A stretch of 64,000 bases of DNA, from NCBI RefSeq assembly GCF_026341035.1, contig NZ_JAPEOQ010000002.1, positions 124,001 through 188,000 on the forward strand, written 5' to 3'. Both the position numbers and the translations under genes were made by a program. The stretch's first letter is position 1; the number at the start of each line of letters is the position of its first letter. Shown here piece after piece: positions 41,478 through 50,166 of this stretch. Origin of the DNA: Streptomyces sp. NBC_01016. Its GTDB lineage: Bacteria; Actinomycetota; Actinomycetes; Streptomycetales; Streptomycetaceae. Below the pieces are notes generated by a model. The model was given only the letters and a program-made list of their open reading frames with translations. It was not told the DNA's origin and did not search any database.

Positions 41478-43521
41478 GGCTCTCCAGAGAGGGGACGGGG
41501 CCGGCGATGGAGGTGCGGTGCCAGCGGTGGTCGAAGGAAGTGACCTCGATCGGACGCCCGGCGACGGCGGCCGCGGCGACCCGCTCGGACAACTGGGCCA
41601 GGAACCGGGCGACATGGGTGACCCCGACGAGGTCCGCCTGGTCGAAGGGCTCCCCGGTGCAGCGCAGCACGCGCAGGTCGGTGAGGCTCTTGAAGGTGAT
41701 CTCGTCGGTGATGCGCACCGGTTCGGGGCTGCGCGCCGAGAACCGGATCAGGTTGGCGACGTGCCCGCGGTGGTGCAGGTCGGAGTGGACGGCGAGATCG
41801 GGCAGGACGTGCGGGGAGAGGAAGTCGCGGGCCTGCACGGCCGGGTCCTTGGGCAGGTTGCCCGGCATCACGTGCCAGGTGTTGTACTGCATGCGCGCCG
41901 ACATGGCCCACGCCGAGTCGGCGACCTTCAGCCGGTCGCCGCCGTGCAGCTCGAAGGCGCGGGCCGAGGGGACGACGCAGCAGTAGAAGTCGGGCAGCTC
42001 CCAGGAGACGATCTCCGCCCAGTCCCGCCGGCCGAGCGCGTCGATCAGCTTCGGCAGCGAGCGGATGCCCCGGCTCATCGCGAAGTCCGCGCCGAACAGG
42101 TCGACGGAGGCGTGCACGGTCGCCTCCACCAGCGCCTCGAACCCGGTCGCGAACCCGCCGCGCGGCGCCTGCAACCAGGCGTCGTCCAGCACGTCGAGTA
42201 CGCCGGCGAAGTCCCGCCCGGCGCCGGGCAGCAGCTCACCGAGACGCTCACAGACACCCAGCTCGTGCGGACCGGGACGCTCGGCGCGCGGCAGTGCCCG
42301 CTCCGACTTGCGGCGGATGGTGGCGTTGATGTCGTAGTGGATGCGCCGCTCGGCCACGAGCCGGGCCCGCGCATCGGCGATCTGCCCGGCAGACGCCAAC
42401 AGGCTTTCAATGGAGGGAAGTTCGACGCCCGAGAGCCCCGCGTCCGCCAGCTCGTCGATCACAAGCTCAGGAGCAGCCTGCAGATAAACACCCCTGGTCG
42501 TACGGAAGTTGTCGGCGACGTTCTCCAGGGACAGCTGTACGCCGTTGAAGCTCTCGACACGGTTGGGGCCGCCCGAGGAGTACGCCAGCCACAGGCACGC
42601 GACGACCACCGCCTCGTCATCCGTCCACAACTCCAGCGGCAGCCTGTCGAGATGGTGGAAGAAGCAGTCGGGGTGGGTGGGCAGCAGGCTCTTGCCGGTG
42701 AGGTTCTTCTCGTCCTTCAGGTTGGAGAAGACCGAGTCGTCCTTGTAGAGCATCACGGGCGGAACGAGGAAGACGGCCCCGCGAAGTGCGTCGACGGCGG
42801 CCGTACGCCCGTCCTGCCCGAGGCGGTCCAACAGGCCCCGGCACTCGGCGACTTCGTGCTCGGTGCGCCGCCGCACGTCGGCGAAGAGCCGCACGTACTC
42901 GGCGAGATCGTCCCGGCTCCAGGTGATCCGGGCGGCGACCCCGGTCGCGGCGGCCTCGGCGGGCAGCGACCGGCGCTGGGGCACGGTGACGACGAGCCGG
43001 CCCTGCGGGGAGAGGGCGAGGGTAGAGGTGAACGCGGCCTCGGCGCCCGCTCTTTGGGCTTCATCCGGGTCGCTCGTGGCGCGGGCGCGCTCGGGTCCGC
43101 CGGGCTCACCGGCGCCGGGAGTGCGGCCGGGCGCGGTCAGCATCCGCACGGCCGCCGTCTCCGCGCGGGTCAGCGACCGCCGGGCTGTGTCGGCGTCGAG
43201 CCGGCCGCCGAGCGTGATCAGGATCTCGACCATCTCGCGGGTGCTCGCCGCGCCGCGGGCGGCGGTGAGGGTCTGCTGGAGCAGCCTCGGGAACCCGGCG
43301 TCGTCGAGGGTGCGTTCGGGGTGCGGGGACGCCCCGGCCTGCCGGTCGGCCCGGCTCGGACGCTTGCTGCGCCGGGCCTCCTCCATGGCGAGCCGCCGGG
43401 CACTCTTGGGCGGGGCGACGGCGGGGGCGTCCGCCGTGGGGTGCGTGATGAGGTCGTCGACCGTGGGGCGTACGACGAGGCCGTCCGTCGGGGCGGGCAG
43501 GACGTCAGTTGACGACTGCAC
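41467..43521 (-). CDS. Large protein of unknown function in the ATP-grasp operon
   Basis: A 684-residue protein starting with GTG behind AGGAGGAG. I do not recognise a family. The first 170 residues are charged and low in hydrophobics. The rest appears to be a mixed alpha/beta globular part with conspicuous aromatic/His segments: YKDDSVFSNLKDEKN, HPDCFFHHLDRLPLELW, ELPDFYCCVVPSA and AVHSDLHHRGHVANLIRF. There are no membrane spans or nucleotide motifs. It lies between the ferredoxin and ligase genes with overlaps on both sides, so it is surely part of the pathway. The ferredoxin partner and the His/Cys-rich patches would suit a metal-dependent redox enzyme, but that is speculation. Confidence 0.75.
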   Translation of the reverse strand: MQSSTDVLPAPTDGLVVRPTVDDLITHPTADAPAVAPPKSARRLAMEEARRSKRPSRADRQAGASPHPERTLDDAGFPRLLQQTLTAARGAASTREMVEILITLGGRLDADTARRSLTRAETAAVRMLTAPGRTPGAGEPGGPERARATSDPDEAQRAGAEAAFTSTLALSPQGRLVVTVPQRRSLPAEAAATGVAARITWSRDDLAEYVRLFADVRRRTEHEVAECRGLLDRLGQDGRTAAVDALRGAVFLVPPVMLYKDDSVFSNLKDEKNLTGKSLLPTHPDCFFHHLDRLPLELWTDDEAVVVACLWLAYSSGGPNRVESFNGVQLSLENVADNFRTTRGVYLQAAPELVIDELADAGLSGVELPSIESLLASAGQIADARARLVAERRIHYDINATIRRKSERALPRAERPGPHELGVCERLGELLPGAGRDFAGVLDVLDDAWLQAPRGGFATGFEALVEATVHASVDLFGADFAMSRGIRSLPKLIDALGRRDWAEIVSWELPDFYCCVVPSARAFELHGGDRLKVADSAWAMSARMQYNTWHVMPGNLPKDPAVQARDFLSPHVLPDLAVHSDLHHRGHVANLIRFSARSPEPVRITDEITFKSLTDLRVLRCTGEPFDQADLVGVTHVARFLAQLSERVAAAAVAGRPIEVTSFDHRWHRTSIAGPVPSLESHVL

Positions 43522-43855
43522 GGAACTCCTCCTGTCCCTCGACGTACGTCCACATCGACTGGTCGGTGGGCTGCCAGTTGTCGTCCGGGTAGATGCAGTC
43601 GACGGGGCAGGCCTGCACGCACTTGGCGCAGCCGTTGCACAGCTCCGGGATGATCACGACGTCGAGGCCGTGGTTGTAGATCGCGCTGAACTGCGGCGGG
43701 CAGGCCCGCATGCACGAGTCGCAGCCGATGCACTCGGCCTGCTCGATACGGCGCGGCGCCTTCTTCCACTCGTCGTTGCGGCGGTGTTCCTTGAGGCGCC
43801 GCGAGAAAGTCGTGGCGGGCGGCGGGGCGTCTGTTCCGGTCTCGTCGCTCTGCAT
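43505..43855 (-). CDS. Ferredoxin with two [4Fe-4S] motifs
   Basis: A 116-residue protein (ATG at 43855 behind AGGAAAGCGG) with two complete cluster-binding motifs: CIGCDSCMRACP and CNGCAKCVQACPVDC. It should carry electrons in the cytoplasm. Its gene overlaps the 684-residue protein gene by 17 bases, and a diiron desaturase and an FAD enzyme are in the same operon, so it probably reduces one of them. The N-terminal 40 residues are a charged extension beyond the usual ferredoxin core. Confidence 0.88.
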   Translation of the reverse strand: MQSDETGTDAPPPATTFSRRLKEHRRNDEWKKAPRRIEQAECIGCDSCMRACPPQFSAIYNHGLDVVIIPELCNGCAKCVQACPVDCIYPDDNWQPTDQSMWTYVEGQEEFRAVVN

Positions 43856-43965
43856 CGTTCCGCTTTCCTGAGGAATTCCTCGATGTTCGGGATTCGGTCT
43901 TCGATTCCGGTCTTCGGGATTCAGGTGTTCCGGATTTCGGTGTTCCGGATCCCGAGGGGTGCGGC

Positions 43966-44187
43966 TCAGCCCCACCCGGTGTCGTCGGTGGACGTCGAGA
44001 CGGAGGCGTTCACCTGCGACGTCACCTGCTCCAGCGCCTGGCTTCGGGCCTCGTCGGAGGTCGGGCAGAGCCCGCCGGAAAGCGTCACGGCGCCCAGGGC
44101 GAGCGAGAGGCAGGCGGCGGAGCTGAGGGCGATACGGGAGGTGATGCCGGGGACGGCTCGGGGGGTGGTTCGGGTGCGGCTCGGCAT
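43966..44187 (-). CDS. Small leader-like peptide at the head of the cluster
   Basis: A 73-residue protein with an Arg/Thr-rich start, one hydrophobic segment (about residues 17-39) and a polar tail ending in STSTDDTGWG. It may be a secreted or membrane-anchored peptide. Its place, 110 bases before the ferredoxin gene on the same strand, also allows a substrate peptide of the pathway. The ribosome site is weak (AGAAAG, eleven bases away). I do not recognise a family; it could be a chance frame. Confidence 0.45.
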   Translation of the reverse strand: MPSRTRTTPRAVPGITSRIALSSAACLSLALGAVTLSGGLCPTSDEARSQALEQVTSQVNASVSTSTDDTGWG

Positions 44188-44453
44188 GTGGTGTGTCGCT
44201 TTCTGGCATGGCGGACACCGGGACGGCGATATCCCGGGAAAACGCGGTGAGGTGCCCGTTGCGGAAAGAAGCGACCGGCTCGGACGTCACTCATGTTCAG
44301 GTCGGCGCGGCGCGAAGAGCAATGCCGGGCGACCGTCCTGATTGCGCCTGTCGTAACGCGACACAGGGGCATTACTCCTGAACCGCGCGAATATGGACAT
44401 CAGGGACGGCCGTACATTGTCGCCTCTGTCGTACGGGTGCAAGGCTGCCGCTC

Positions 44454-45683
44454 ATGACCGCAGCCGCAACTCCCCAGTCCCAGAGCCGCATTTCGGCCCG
44501 GGTCGCCGCCATCTCCGAGTCCGTCACCCTCGCCGTGGACGCCCAGGCCAAGGCGCTCAGGGCCGCCGGACGTCCCGTGATCGTCTTCGGCGCCGGCGAG
44601 CCCGACTTCCCCACCCCGGACTACATCGTCGAGGCCGCCGTGACGGCCTGCCGTGACACGGCCAACCACCGCTACACGCCTTCGGCCGGACTGCCGGGGC
44701 TGCGCGAGGCCATCGCAGCCAAGACGCTCCGCGACTCCGGCTACGAGGTGGCCCCGTCGCAGGTCCTGGTCACCAACGGCGGCAAGCAGGCCATCTACAA
44801 CGCCTTCGCCGCGATCCTCGACCCGGGCGACGAGGTCATCGTTCCGGCCCCGTACTGGACGACGTACCCGGAGTCGGTCCGCCTCGCCGGCGGCGTCCCC
44901 GTGGACGTCGTCGCCGACGAGGGGGCCGACTACAAGGTCACCGTCGAGCAACTGGAGGCGGCGCGCACGGAGAAGACCAAGGCGCTGCTCTTCGTCTCCC
45001 CGTCGAACCCGACCGGCGCTGTGTACAGCGCGGCCGAGGTCGAGGCGATCGGCCGCTGGGCGGTCGAGCACGACCTGTGGGTGCTGACCGACGAGATCTA
45101 CGAGCATCTGGTGTACGGCGACGCGGAGTTCCACTCCCTGCCCGTGCTGGTCCCCGAACTGCGGGACAAGTGCATCGTGGTGAACGGCCTCGCCAAGACG
45201 TACGCGATGACGGGCTGGCGGGTCGGCTGGATCATCGCCCCGCAGGACGTCGTCAAGGCCGCGACGAACCACCAGTCGCATGCCACCTCGAACGTCAACA
45301 ACGTCGCCCAGGCCGCCGCGATCACCGCCCTCTCCGGCGACCTGTCCGCCGTCGCCACGATGCGCGAGGCCTTCGACCGCCGCCGCAACCTGATCGTCCC
45401 GATGCTGAACGAGATCGACGGCGTCGTCTGCCCGATGCCCGAGGGCGCGTTCTACGCCTACCCCTCGGTGAAGGGCGTGCTCGGCAAGGAGATCCGCGGC
45501 AAGCGCCCCCGGAGCTCGGTCGAGTTGGCCGCACTCATCCTGGAAGAGGCCGAGGTGGCAGTGGTCCCCGGCGAAGCCTTCGGCACCCCGGGCTACCTCC
45601 GCCTCTCCTACGCCCTGGGCGACACCGACCTCACGGAGGGCCTCACCCGCCTCCAGAAGCTCCTCGCGGAGGCGGGGGCCTGA
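44454..45683 (+). CDS. PLP-dependent aspartate-type aminotransferase
   Basis: A 409-residue class I/II aminotransferase. The PLP lysine lies in VVNGLAKTYAMTGWRVGW, with SPSNPTGAVYS and the C-terminal arginine in GTPGYLRLSYALG. Length and motifs match actinobacterial aspartate aminotransferases (aspC-like), which interconvert aspartate and oxaloacetate with glutamate. It is divergent from the cluster, so it is probably a housekeeping gene. It may nevertheless share substrates with the glutamate mutase pathway. A strong intrinsic terminator with eight Ts follows. Confidence 0.9.
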   Translation: MTAAATPQSQSRISARVAAISESVTLAVDAQAKALRAAGRPVIVFGAGEPDFPTPDYIVEAAVTACRDTANHRYTPSAGLPGLREAIAAKTLRDSGYEVAPSQVLVTNGGKQAIYNAFAAILDPGDEVIVPAPYWTTYPESVRLAGGVPVDVVADEGADYKVTVEQLEAARTEKTKALLFVSPSNPTGAVYSAAEVEAIGRWAVEHDLWVLTDEIYEHLVYGDAEFHSLPVLVPELRDKCIVVNGLAKTYAMTGWRVGWIIAPQDVVKAATNHQSHATSNVNNVAQAAAITALSGDLSAVATMREAFDRRRNLIVPMLNEIDGVVCPMPEGAFYAYPSVKGVLGKEIRGKRPRSSVELAALILEEAEVAVVPGEAFGTPGYLRLSYALGDTDLTEGLTRLQKLLAEAGA

Positions 45684-45754
45684 CACCACGTGCGGGCGGC
45701 GGCCCGTCACCCACCACGAGCCATCGCGAGGCCGTCCGCCCCTGCCTAGTAAGA

Positions 45755-45784
45755 AGGCCCTACCGGAGTAGGGCCTCTTTTTTT
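45755..45784 (+). terminator. Intrinsic terminator after the aminotransferase
   Basis: A perfect nine-base stem (AGGCCCTAC/GTAGGGCCT) with a CGGA loop is followed by C and seven Ts. The same stem-loop occurs downstream of the tRNA-Arg gene at 60007-60026, forming part of a direct repeat. Confidence 0.9.
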
Positions 45785-45819
45785 GGGGGCCTTCGGCGGG
45801 ACTCGAACCTGCGGCCAAG
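45757..45819. repeat. Left attachment-like repeat (tRNA-Arg 3' remnant)
   Basis: Two blocks match the region of the intact tRNA-Arg at the other end: 20 bases of the terminator hairpin (45757-45776 against 60007-60026) and 21 bases of the tRNA T-arm/variable region (45799-45819 against 60046-60066). The acceptor-stem part between them has diverged. Order and orientation are the same. This is what remains after an element integrates at a tRNA 3' end, and it marks the left edge of a roughly 14.2-kb island. Confidence 0.65.
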
Positions 45820-46124
45820 ACTGCACCCCTGCCGTCTCATCGATGCCCTGACCTGGTATTTAGACGCAGGCGGGGCGTTCTGATCACCCAGCTCACCGTG
45901 TATTTACCGGAGGCTCTTATTCCGGTGGCGAGCCATCCCGTCGGTGCCATCACGACTGGCCAGGTCGAACTAGGACGGTGGCTAGGTTTGCAGCCTCTGG
46001 CCCTCGCTATACCGCCAGTTGGTCGGTGGTGGCCGGACAAGAGGGCGTGTGAGCACTGCTATGCATATGCCAGCTCCCGTGTCAAAATCTGTGGACTGTT
46101 ACGCCGAGACCGTGTGGGGGCGCG

Positions 46125-47513
46125 TTGTCCGAGTCGTCAGAGCAGTCCGAGGTGACTGCTGTGGAATTGGTCGTCACGGAGCCTCAACCCGATGACTCGG
46201 GGGCCAATACATACGATCGCTACGACTGGCAGGCGTCCATGGCAGCCGCGGACGGCCTACAGCTCTATTTGGATGCTCTAGGCGCCAATAAGCGATTGGG
46301 CGGAGACGAGGACAGTCGCGTTCTTTGTGAGTACCACGAGGACTGGGTGGCTATGCGGGGAGGGGACGCGGAACTCGTCTCAGCCAAACATAGAGACGCG
46401 TCTGTTGACGCGTACCGAACTGTGAAACAACTCGCTGACGAGGGCGGGTTGGCGCACCTTCTTCTGCGGTGGCGGGCGCTGAAGGAGAAACCGACTTGCA
46501 GGCTGGCTACTAGTGGTGGCCTTCTTAGCGGTGATCCCCAAGAGTTGGAGGCAGCCGCGAAGTATCTTCGTGGAATTCGCCTATCCGGAGATCAGGTCAC
46601 ACTCGACGGTGATCACGCCGCAATCATCGAAAAGCTTCATTCCGCAATCCACAACTACGGTAGCTCGCACCTACCGTCGGAGTGGCAGCAGGGGAATGAA
46701 AGGGAGATATCCATAGATCTCCAACGGCGGGAAGTGGCAAGGTTCCTGTCAATGCTGGACATCCGTCACGGCTTGACGAGGCGGGCAGATATAGCCTTTG
46801 TGGCACCTGCGAAGTTCGCGAAACCAATCGTGGACCACCTGGGATACGACGTGCCCTGCGAGTCTATTTGGAATTCCGTATATGGCCTTTTCCGTACTCG
46901 CATGCGCACTGCAGGCCCTAGAGTCAATGCAACCATTTCTCCGGTACTTGCTTTCGCAATCGGTTCCGGTACGCCCACTTCACAAGACAGGGAGCGGGAG
47001 CTTGCGAGTCGGATAGTGACGATGTTTGACATCGATCTCGCTGTCATGACTGCAGCGGCGAACCCTTCCGCATATGAATCTCTTGGGTCACCGATACGAC
47101 TCAGTCGATCGGCCATCAAAATGAGAAGAGGGCGTTGCTCTGACAACAGTGTCGAGCGTAGTGAGCAACTTAGAAAGGACTATCAGCGTTATTGGCGGGA
47201 GCGTCTGACTGGGGATCCCACAGCTCTCGCTGACCGCGAACGGTTGCGACGTCTGCTTCTCCGGGTCAGCGACAGAGTCGATACCCCGTCCCTGCGCGGG
47301 AATGCGGTTTGGGGTCACGATTTTTGGCGACTTCTCCAAGATGAGCTTGATTCGATTCCCGCCGAGAAGATCCCTGCCGGCATGGACCCTGATCTTTTGC
47401 TTGGCGGGATCAGTGAGCTCGCCAATGCATGCCAGGTATGGTTCAGTGAACGCTTCGATGTGGCACAGGAATTTGAAAGGCTCCGCGAGGAAAACCGTGG
47501 GAGCGCCGCATGA
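46125..47513 (+). CDS. ABC-3C-type system nuclease component (DUF4297-like)
   Basis: A 462-residue protein, with TTG at 46125 as the likely start. Residues 30-95 resemble the DUF4297/Cap4 nuclease domain: RYDWQASMAA (Q36), LCEYHEDW (E69, D73) and SAKHRD (K88) give a PD-(D/E)xK-type active-site layout. The remainder (about 360 residues) is a helical/beta region without a known match. The next two genes follow with ATGA overlaps and encode a small protein and an SMC-like ATPase, the arrangement of ABC three-component conflict systems. It probably acts as the DNA-cutting effector against phage or plasmids. The codons are more A+T-rich than the surrounding genome, indicating transfer. Confidence 0.72.
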   Translation: MSESSEQSEVTAVELVVTEPQPDDSGANTYDRYDWQASMAAADGLQLYLDALGANKRLGGDEDSRVLCEYHEDWVAMRGGDAELVSAKHRDASVDAYRTVKQLADEGGLAHLLLRWRALKEKPTCRLATSGGLLSGDPQELEAAAKYLRGIRLSGDQVTLDGDHAAIIEKLHSAIHNYGSSHLPSEWQQGNEREISIDLQRREVARFLSMLDIRHGLTRRADIAFVAPAKFAKPIVDHLGYDVPCESIWNSVYGLFRTRMRTAGPRVNATISPVLAFAIGSGTPTSQDRERELASRIVTMFDIDLAVMTAAANPSAYESLGSPIRLSRSAIKMRRGRCSDNSVERSEQLRKDYQRYWRERLTGDPTALADRERLRRLLLRVSDRVDTPSLRGNAVWGHDFWRLLQDELDSIPAEKIPAGMDPDLLLGGISELANACQVWFSERFDVAQEFERLREENRGSAA

Positions 47514-48082
47514 GCACAGCATATGATGACCTGGAGCTCTCGTTACTTCGAGACGACCTGGCTTACCATCAAGCGCGTGTCCTACTTCTTGTTGACGCGG
47601 TATCCAAGGCCGCGGGGCACGCTGGGAAACTAGATGGTCTTACGAAGCTGGCCAAGTTGGACTTCCTCCTGCGGTATCCAGCCTTGGCGCCGCAAGTCCT
47701 GGACAACCTCCCGGTTTTTGACCCTCGACTCAACCTTTCTCGTGAAGAATTAGCCACTCCCACTGAGGTTGAGGCGCCCATGGTGCGCTACAAATACGGC
47801 CCATGGGATGATAGGTATTACACAGTGATTGGCGCGTTGGTTGGTCGAGGCCTCTTGAAATATGCGAGAGGAAGAAAGGGTAGCGTAGCTCTTTCGATGA
47901 CCAAAGAAGGCCGGCGACTCTCGGACCAGATGGGGAAGAGCCGAGATTGGAAGGCACTGAGCGAGCGCAGTGAGGCAATCGCGACTGCGTCAGCAGGAAT
48001 GACTGGAAACTCGCTCAAAGACCTTGTCTATCAGAGGCTTGAAAAACTGATGGATCGTCCGCATCGGCAGGTAATCAAATGA
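47510..48082 (+). CDS. ABC-3C-type system middle component
   Basis: A 190-residue protein overlapping its neighbours on both sides by four bases (ATGA). The helical N-terminus is followed by a winged-helix-like segment KYGPWDDRYYTVIGALVGRGLLKYARGRKG (about residues 92-121) and a charged C-terminal helix. This size, fold pattern and placement fit the middle component of ABC-3C systems, thought to bridge the ATPase and the nuclease. It has no enzymatic motif of its own. Base use matches the flanking genes, so the trio arrived together. Confidence 0.68.
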   Translation: MSTAYDDLELSLLRDDLAYHQARVLLLVDAVSKAAGHAGKLDGLTKLAKLDFLLRYPALAPQVLDNLPVFDPRLNLSREELATPTEVEAPMVRYKYGPWDDRYYTVIGALVGRGLLKYARGRKGSVALSMTKEGRRLSDQMGKSRDWKALSERSEAIATASAGMTGNSLKDLVYQRLEKLMDRPHRQVIK

Positions 48083-50004
48083 CCTTGAACTTTCGGATCA
48101 ACGAACTCTTCCTGTACACCACAGAGGGTCAGGTTCGCTACGAGTTCGGATCTGACCTGACGGTACTTGAGGGGCCCACCGGAGTCGGAAAGACCACTCT
48201 CCTGGAACTCATAAAGTACGGGTTTGCGGCGGGAGAAGCGCGACTTGCGCTAGTAGCGACAGCTGCCGTACACGATGTTGCTCTTGACGTCAGCATCGGC
48301 AAGGAGCAGTTCCTTATCGTGCGCAGTCTAGACGCGCGCAAGAGTAAGAATGTCCGCGTTACTGACTTGCGCACCGGAGAGAGACTTCCGGACCATTCCG
48401 TGGGTGAAGGAGAGTCTAGCTTCAATAGCTTCCTCCTCCAGAAACTTGGATTTCCCGATGACATTCGCGCTGCAGCGCAGAAGAGCAGGAGCAGTAAGCC
48501 CGGAAGTCGCGTCACATTCGGCGATATTTTTAAGTACACGTATGTCCCGCAGTATGCAATCAATAGGGACATTGCCGACAGTAGAGATAGTTATTACGAG
48601 CCAAAGCGAAAAGCGGTTTTTGAGCTCCTGTTTAGGTTCACGGATTCAGAAATCCTCTCGATGCAATCGGAAGTGAATCTCTTAAACGGCAAGATTGACG
48701 TCGCCGCCAAGAACCTGGAAACCATCCGGGAATTCCTTCGTGACAGTAATACTAGCGGTCGCGAGGAGGTGCTCGAAAAGCTCAATGAAGCTAGGTCTGA
48801 AGAAGAGATTGCCTCGGAGAATCTGGCTGCGCTGCGCCAGGAACTTGATCCTGTGATCGACCGCCAGACGCAGGCCTATCGGGACCTGCTAACGGATGCA
48901 GAGCGCACTTTGTCTGAGGCGCGCGCCTCCGTGTATGACCTTGAGCGGGAGCGCGATGAAATAGTAGTCGAGCGGAAGCGTGTCCAATCCGATCGTTCCC
49001 GTCTGGAGCGAATGCGTGATGCCGGTGCCAGGTTGGCGAACATCGAGTTCACTGTATGCCCACGGTGCATGCAATCGTTGAAGAGCCGAGAGGTCGGGGA
49101 GGATAAGTGCCGGCTCTGCCTGCAAGTTGACCCAGTTGCTCCCAACCGGGAATCTGACAGCTATGAACTTCAACAGCTGCAGTTGCAGTTGGCTGAGATG
49201 GACGCTCAGAATGAGGTGACGCTACAGCAGTTCGAAAGGGCGCAGAGGGCGGTAGCGGAGCGTGAATCGCTGGTTGAGAAACTGACAGCCACGCTTGAGG
49301 AGCGTACGGCTCAGCGAGTTACGCCTCGCTTGCAGGCTTTCAGTGATGCCTCTGCCCGGAGAGCTATTGCTCGAACTCGGCAAGAACACTTGGAAAACGC
49401 CCTGCAGCAATGGGATCGAGTGGCCGACATTGAGGGAGAGGTAGAGAATCTTCGATCGGACCAGGAACGCCTCAAGGTGAATGTAGCTGCTAGAAAGTCG
49501 GCACTTGAGTCACACAAGGCTAATGTGTTGAATGCAATCGAGAGGGAATTCAATAACACGATAAAGGGGTTGAAGATTGCAGCCGTGGAAACTTCTGGAT
49601 TGGATAAGGAGAGCTATCTACCCATCATTAATGGCAAGGTTTTCACTAAGGCCATGATGAGTGGTGGTGGGTCCATGACGGCTATGCAAATTGCCTACTG
49701 GACTTCGTTGATGACGGTTGCCGAGAAGGCGGGTGTGCCGTACCCGTCGATTCTTGTCATCGATGGCCCAAGGCTGGCGTTGGATCCAGCGAGTCCGACC
49801 TGTAAGGCCATCTATCAGCGCCTTGTGCGTGGAGTCTCAGATCCTCCGGATGCTGTGCAGTTCATTGTTGCGGACAATGAGATTCCGGCCGAATATCATG
49901 GGGATTTCGCTCGGATCGGGTTCGACTACGGGCATGCCACGGTCTCCACGGTCCGCCACCCTGGGCAGGGGCATGTAGCCGTGATTGCTTCCGCCGACGA
50001 GTGA
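48079..50004 (+). CDS. SMC/Rad50-like ATPase of the ABC-3C-type system
   Basis: A 641-residue ABC-class ATPase. It has Walker A EGPTGVGKTT (about 31-40), long coiled-coil arms (about 190-320 and 360-480) and a central zinc-hook-like CPRC and CRLC pair (C327, C330, C344, C347). The signature-like MMSGGGSMTA is followed by Walker B ILVIDGPRLALD (D562). The acidic residue after the Walker B aspartate is glycine, as in some conflict-system ATPases. It probably senses DNA ends or invading DNA and controls the nuclease. The C-terminus is closed by a stop at 50004 with no further gene of the system downstream. Confidence 0.78.
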   Translation: MTLNFRINELFLYTTEGQVRYEFGSDLTVLEGPTGVGKTTLLELIKYGFAAGEARLALVATAAVHDVALDVSIGKEQFLIVRSLDARKSKNVRVTDLRTGERLPDHSVGEGESSFNSFLLQKLGFPDDIRAAAQKSRSSKPGSRVTFGDIFKYTYVPQYAINRDIADSRDSYYEPKRKAVFELLFRFTDSEILSMQSEVNLLNGKIDVAAKNLETIREFLRDSNTSGREEVLEKLNEARSEEEIASENLAALRQELDPVIDRQTQAYRDLLTDAERTLSEARASVYDLERERDEIVVERKRVQSDRSRLERMRDAGARLANIEFTVCPRCMQSLKSREVGEDKCRLCLQVDPVAPNRESDSYELQQLQLQLAEMDAQNEVTLQQFERAQRAVAERESLVEKLTATLEERTAQRVTPRLQAFSDASARRAIARTRQEHLENALQQWDRVADIEGEVENLRSDQERLKVNVAARKSALESHKANVLNAIEREFNNTIKGLKIAAVETSGLDKESYLPIINGKVFTKAMMSGGGSMTAMQIAYWTSLMTVAEKAGVPYPSILVIDGPRLALDPASPTCKAIYQRLVRGVSDPPDAVQFIVADNEIPAEYHGDFARIGFDYGHATVSTVRHPGQGHVAVIASADE

Positions 50005-50039
50005 CGACCGACGTGAATAGAGACTCGTTGGCGCCCCAT

Positions 50040-50166
50040 GCGCCTGGATGGTGCGCAGGCCATGCCTGACTGTCTGGACCAAGTGGTCGGGGCTGGTGAA
50101 GGCGATGTTGCTGAGCCAGCCGTGTCGCAGCAGGGGCCAGAGGGTCTGCCGCAGATTTAGGTGACA
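50040..50166 (-). pseudogene. IS630-type transposase C-terminal fragment
   Basis: Read on the minus strand the stretch encodes LRQTLWPLLRHGWLSN, then FTSPDHLVQTVRHGLRTIQ, the typical end of IS630-like transposases. No start or upstream part is present, and the adjoining IS3-like remnant begins at once. It is a scar of an older insertion. Confidence 0.55.

Larger units (their letters stand above)
45684..46124. other. Gap at the left island edge
   Basis: Apart from the terminator and the tRNA-like remnant, this stretch holds a 16-base word CACCGTGTATTTACCG at 45894-45909. That word recurs with one change at 59866-59881 near the other edge. The short open frames here have no ribosome sites or recognisable products, so I call no gene. 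Confidence 0.6.

Noticed and set aside
45799..45870. A second functional tRNA gene
   Set aside because: Only the T-arm/variable region matches; the acceptor stem does not pair and no anticodon arm follows.
45898..46155. 85-codon frame at the left island edge (plus strand)
   Set aside because: No ribosome site, no recognisable motif, and it overlaps the start of the nuclease gene in another frame.
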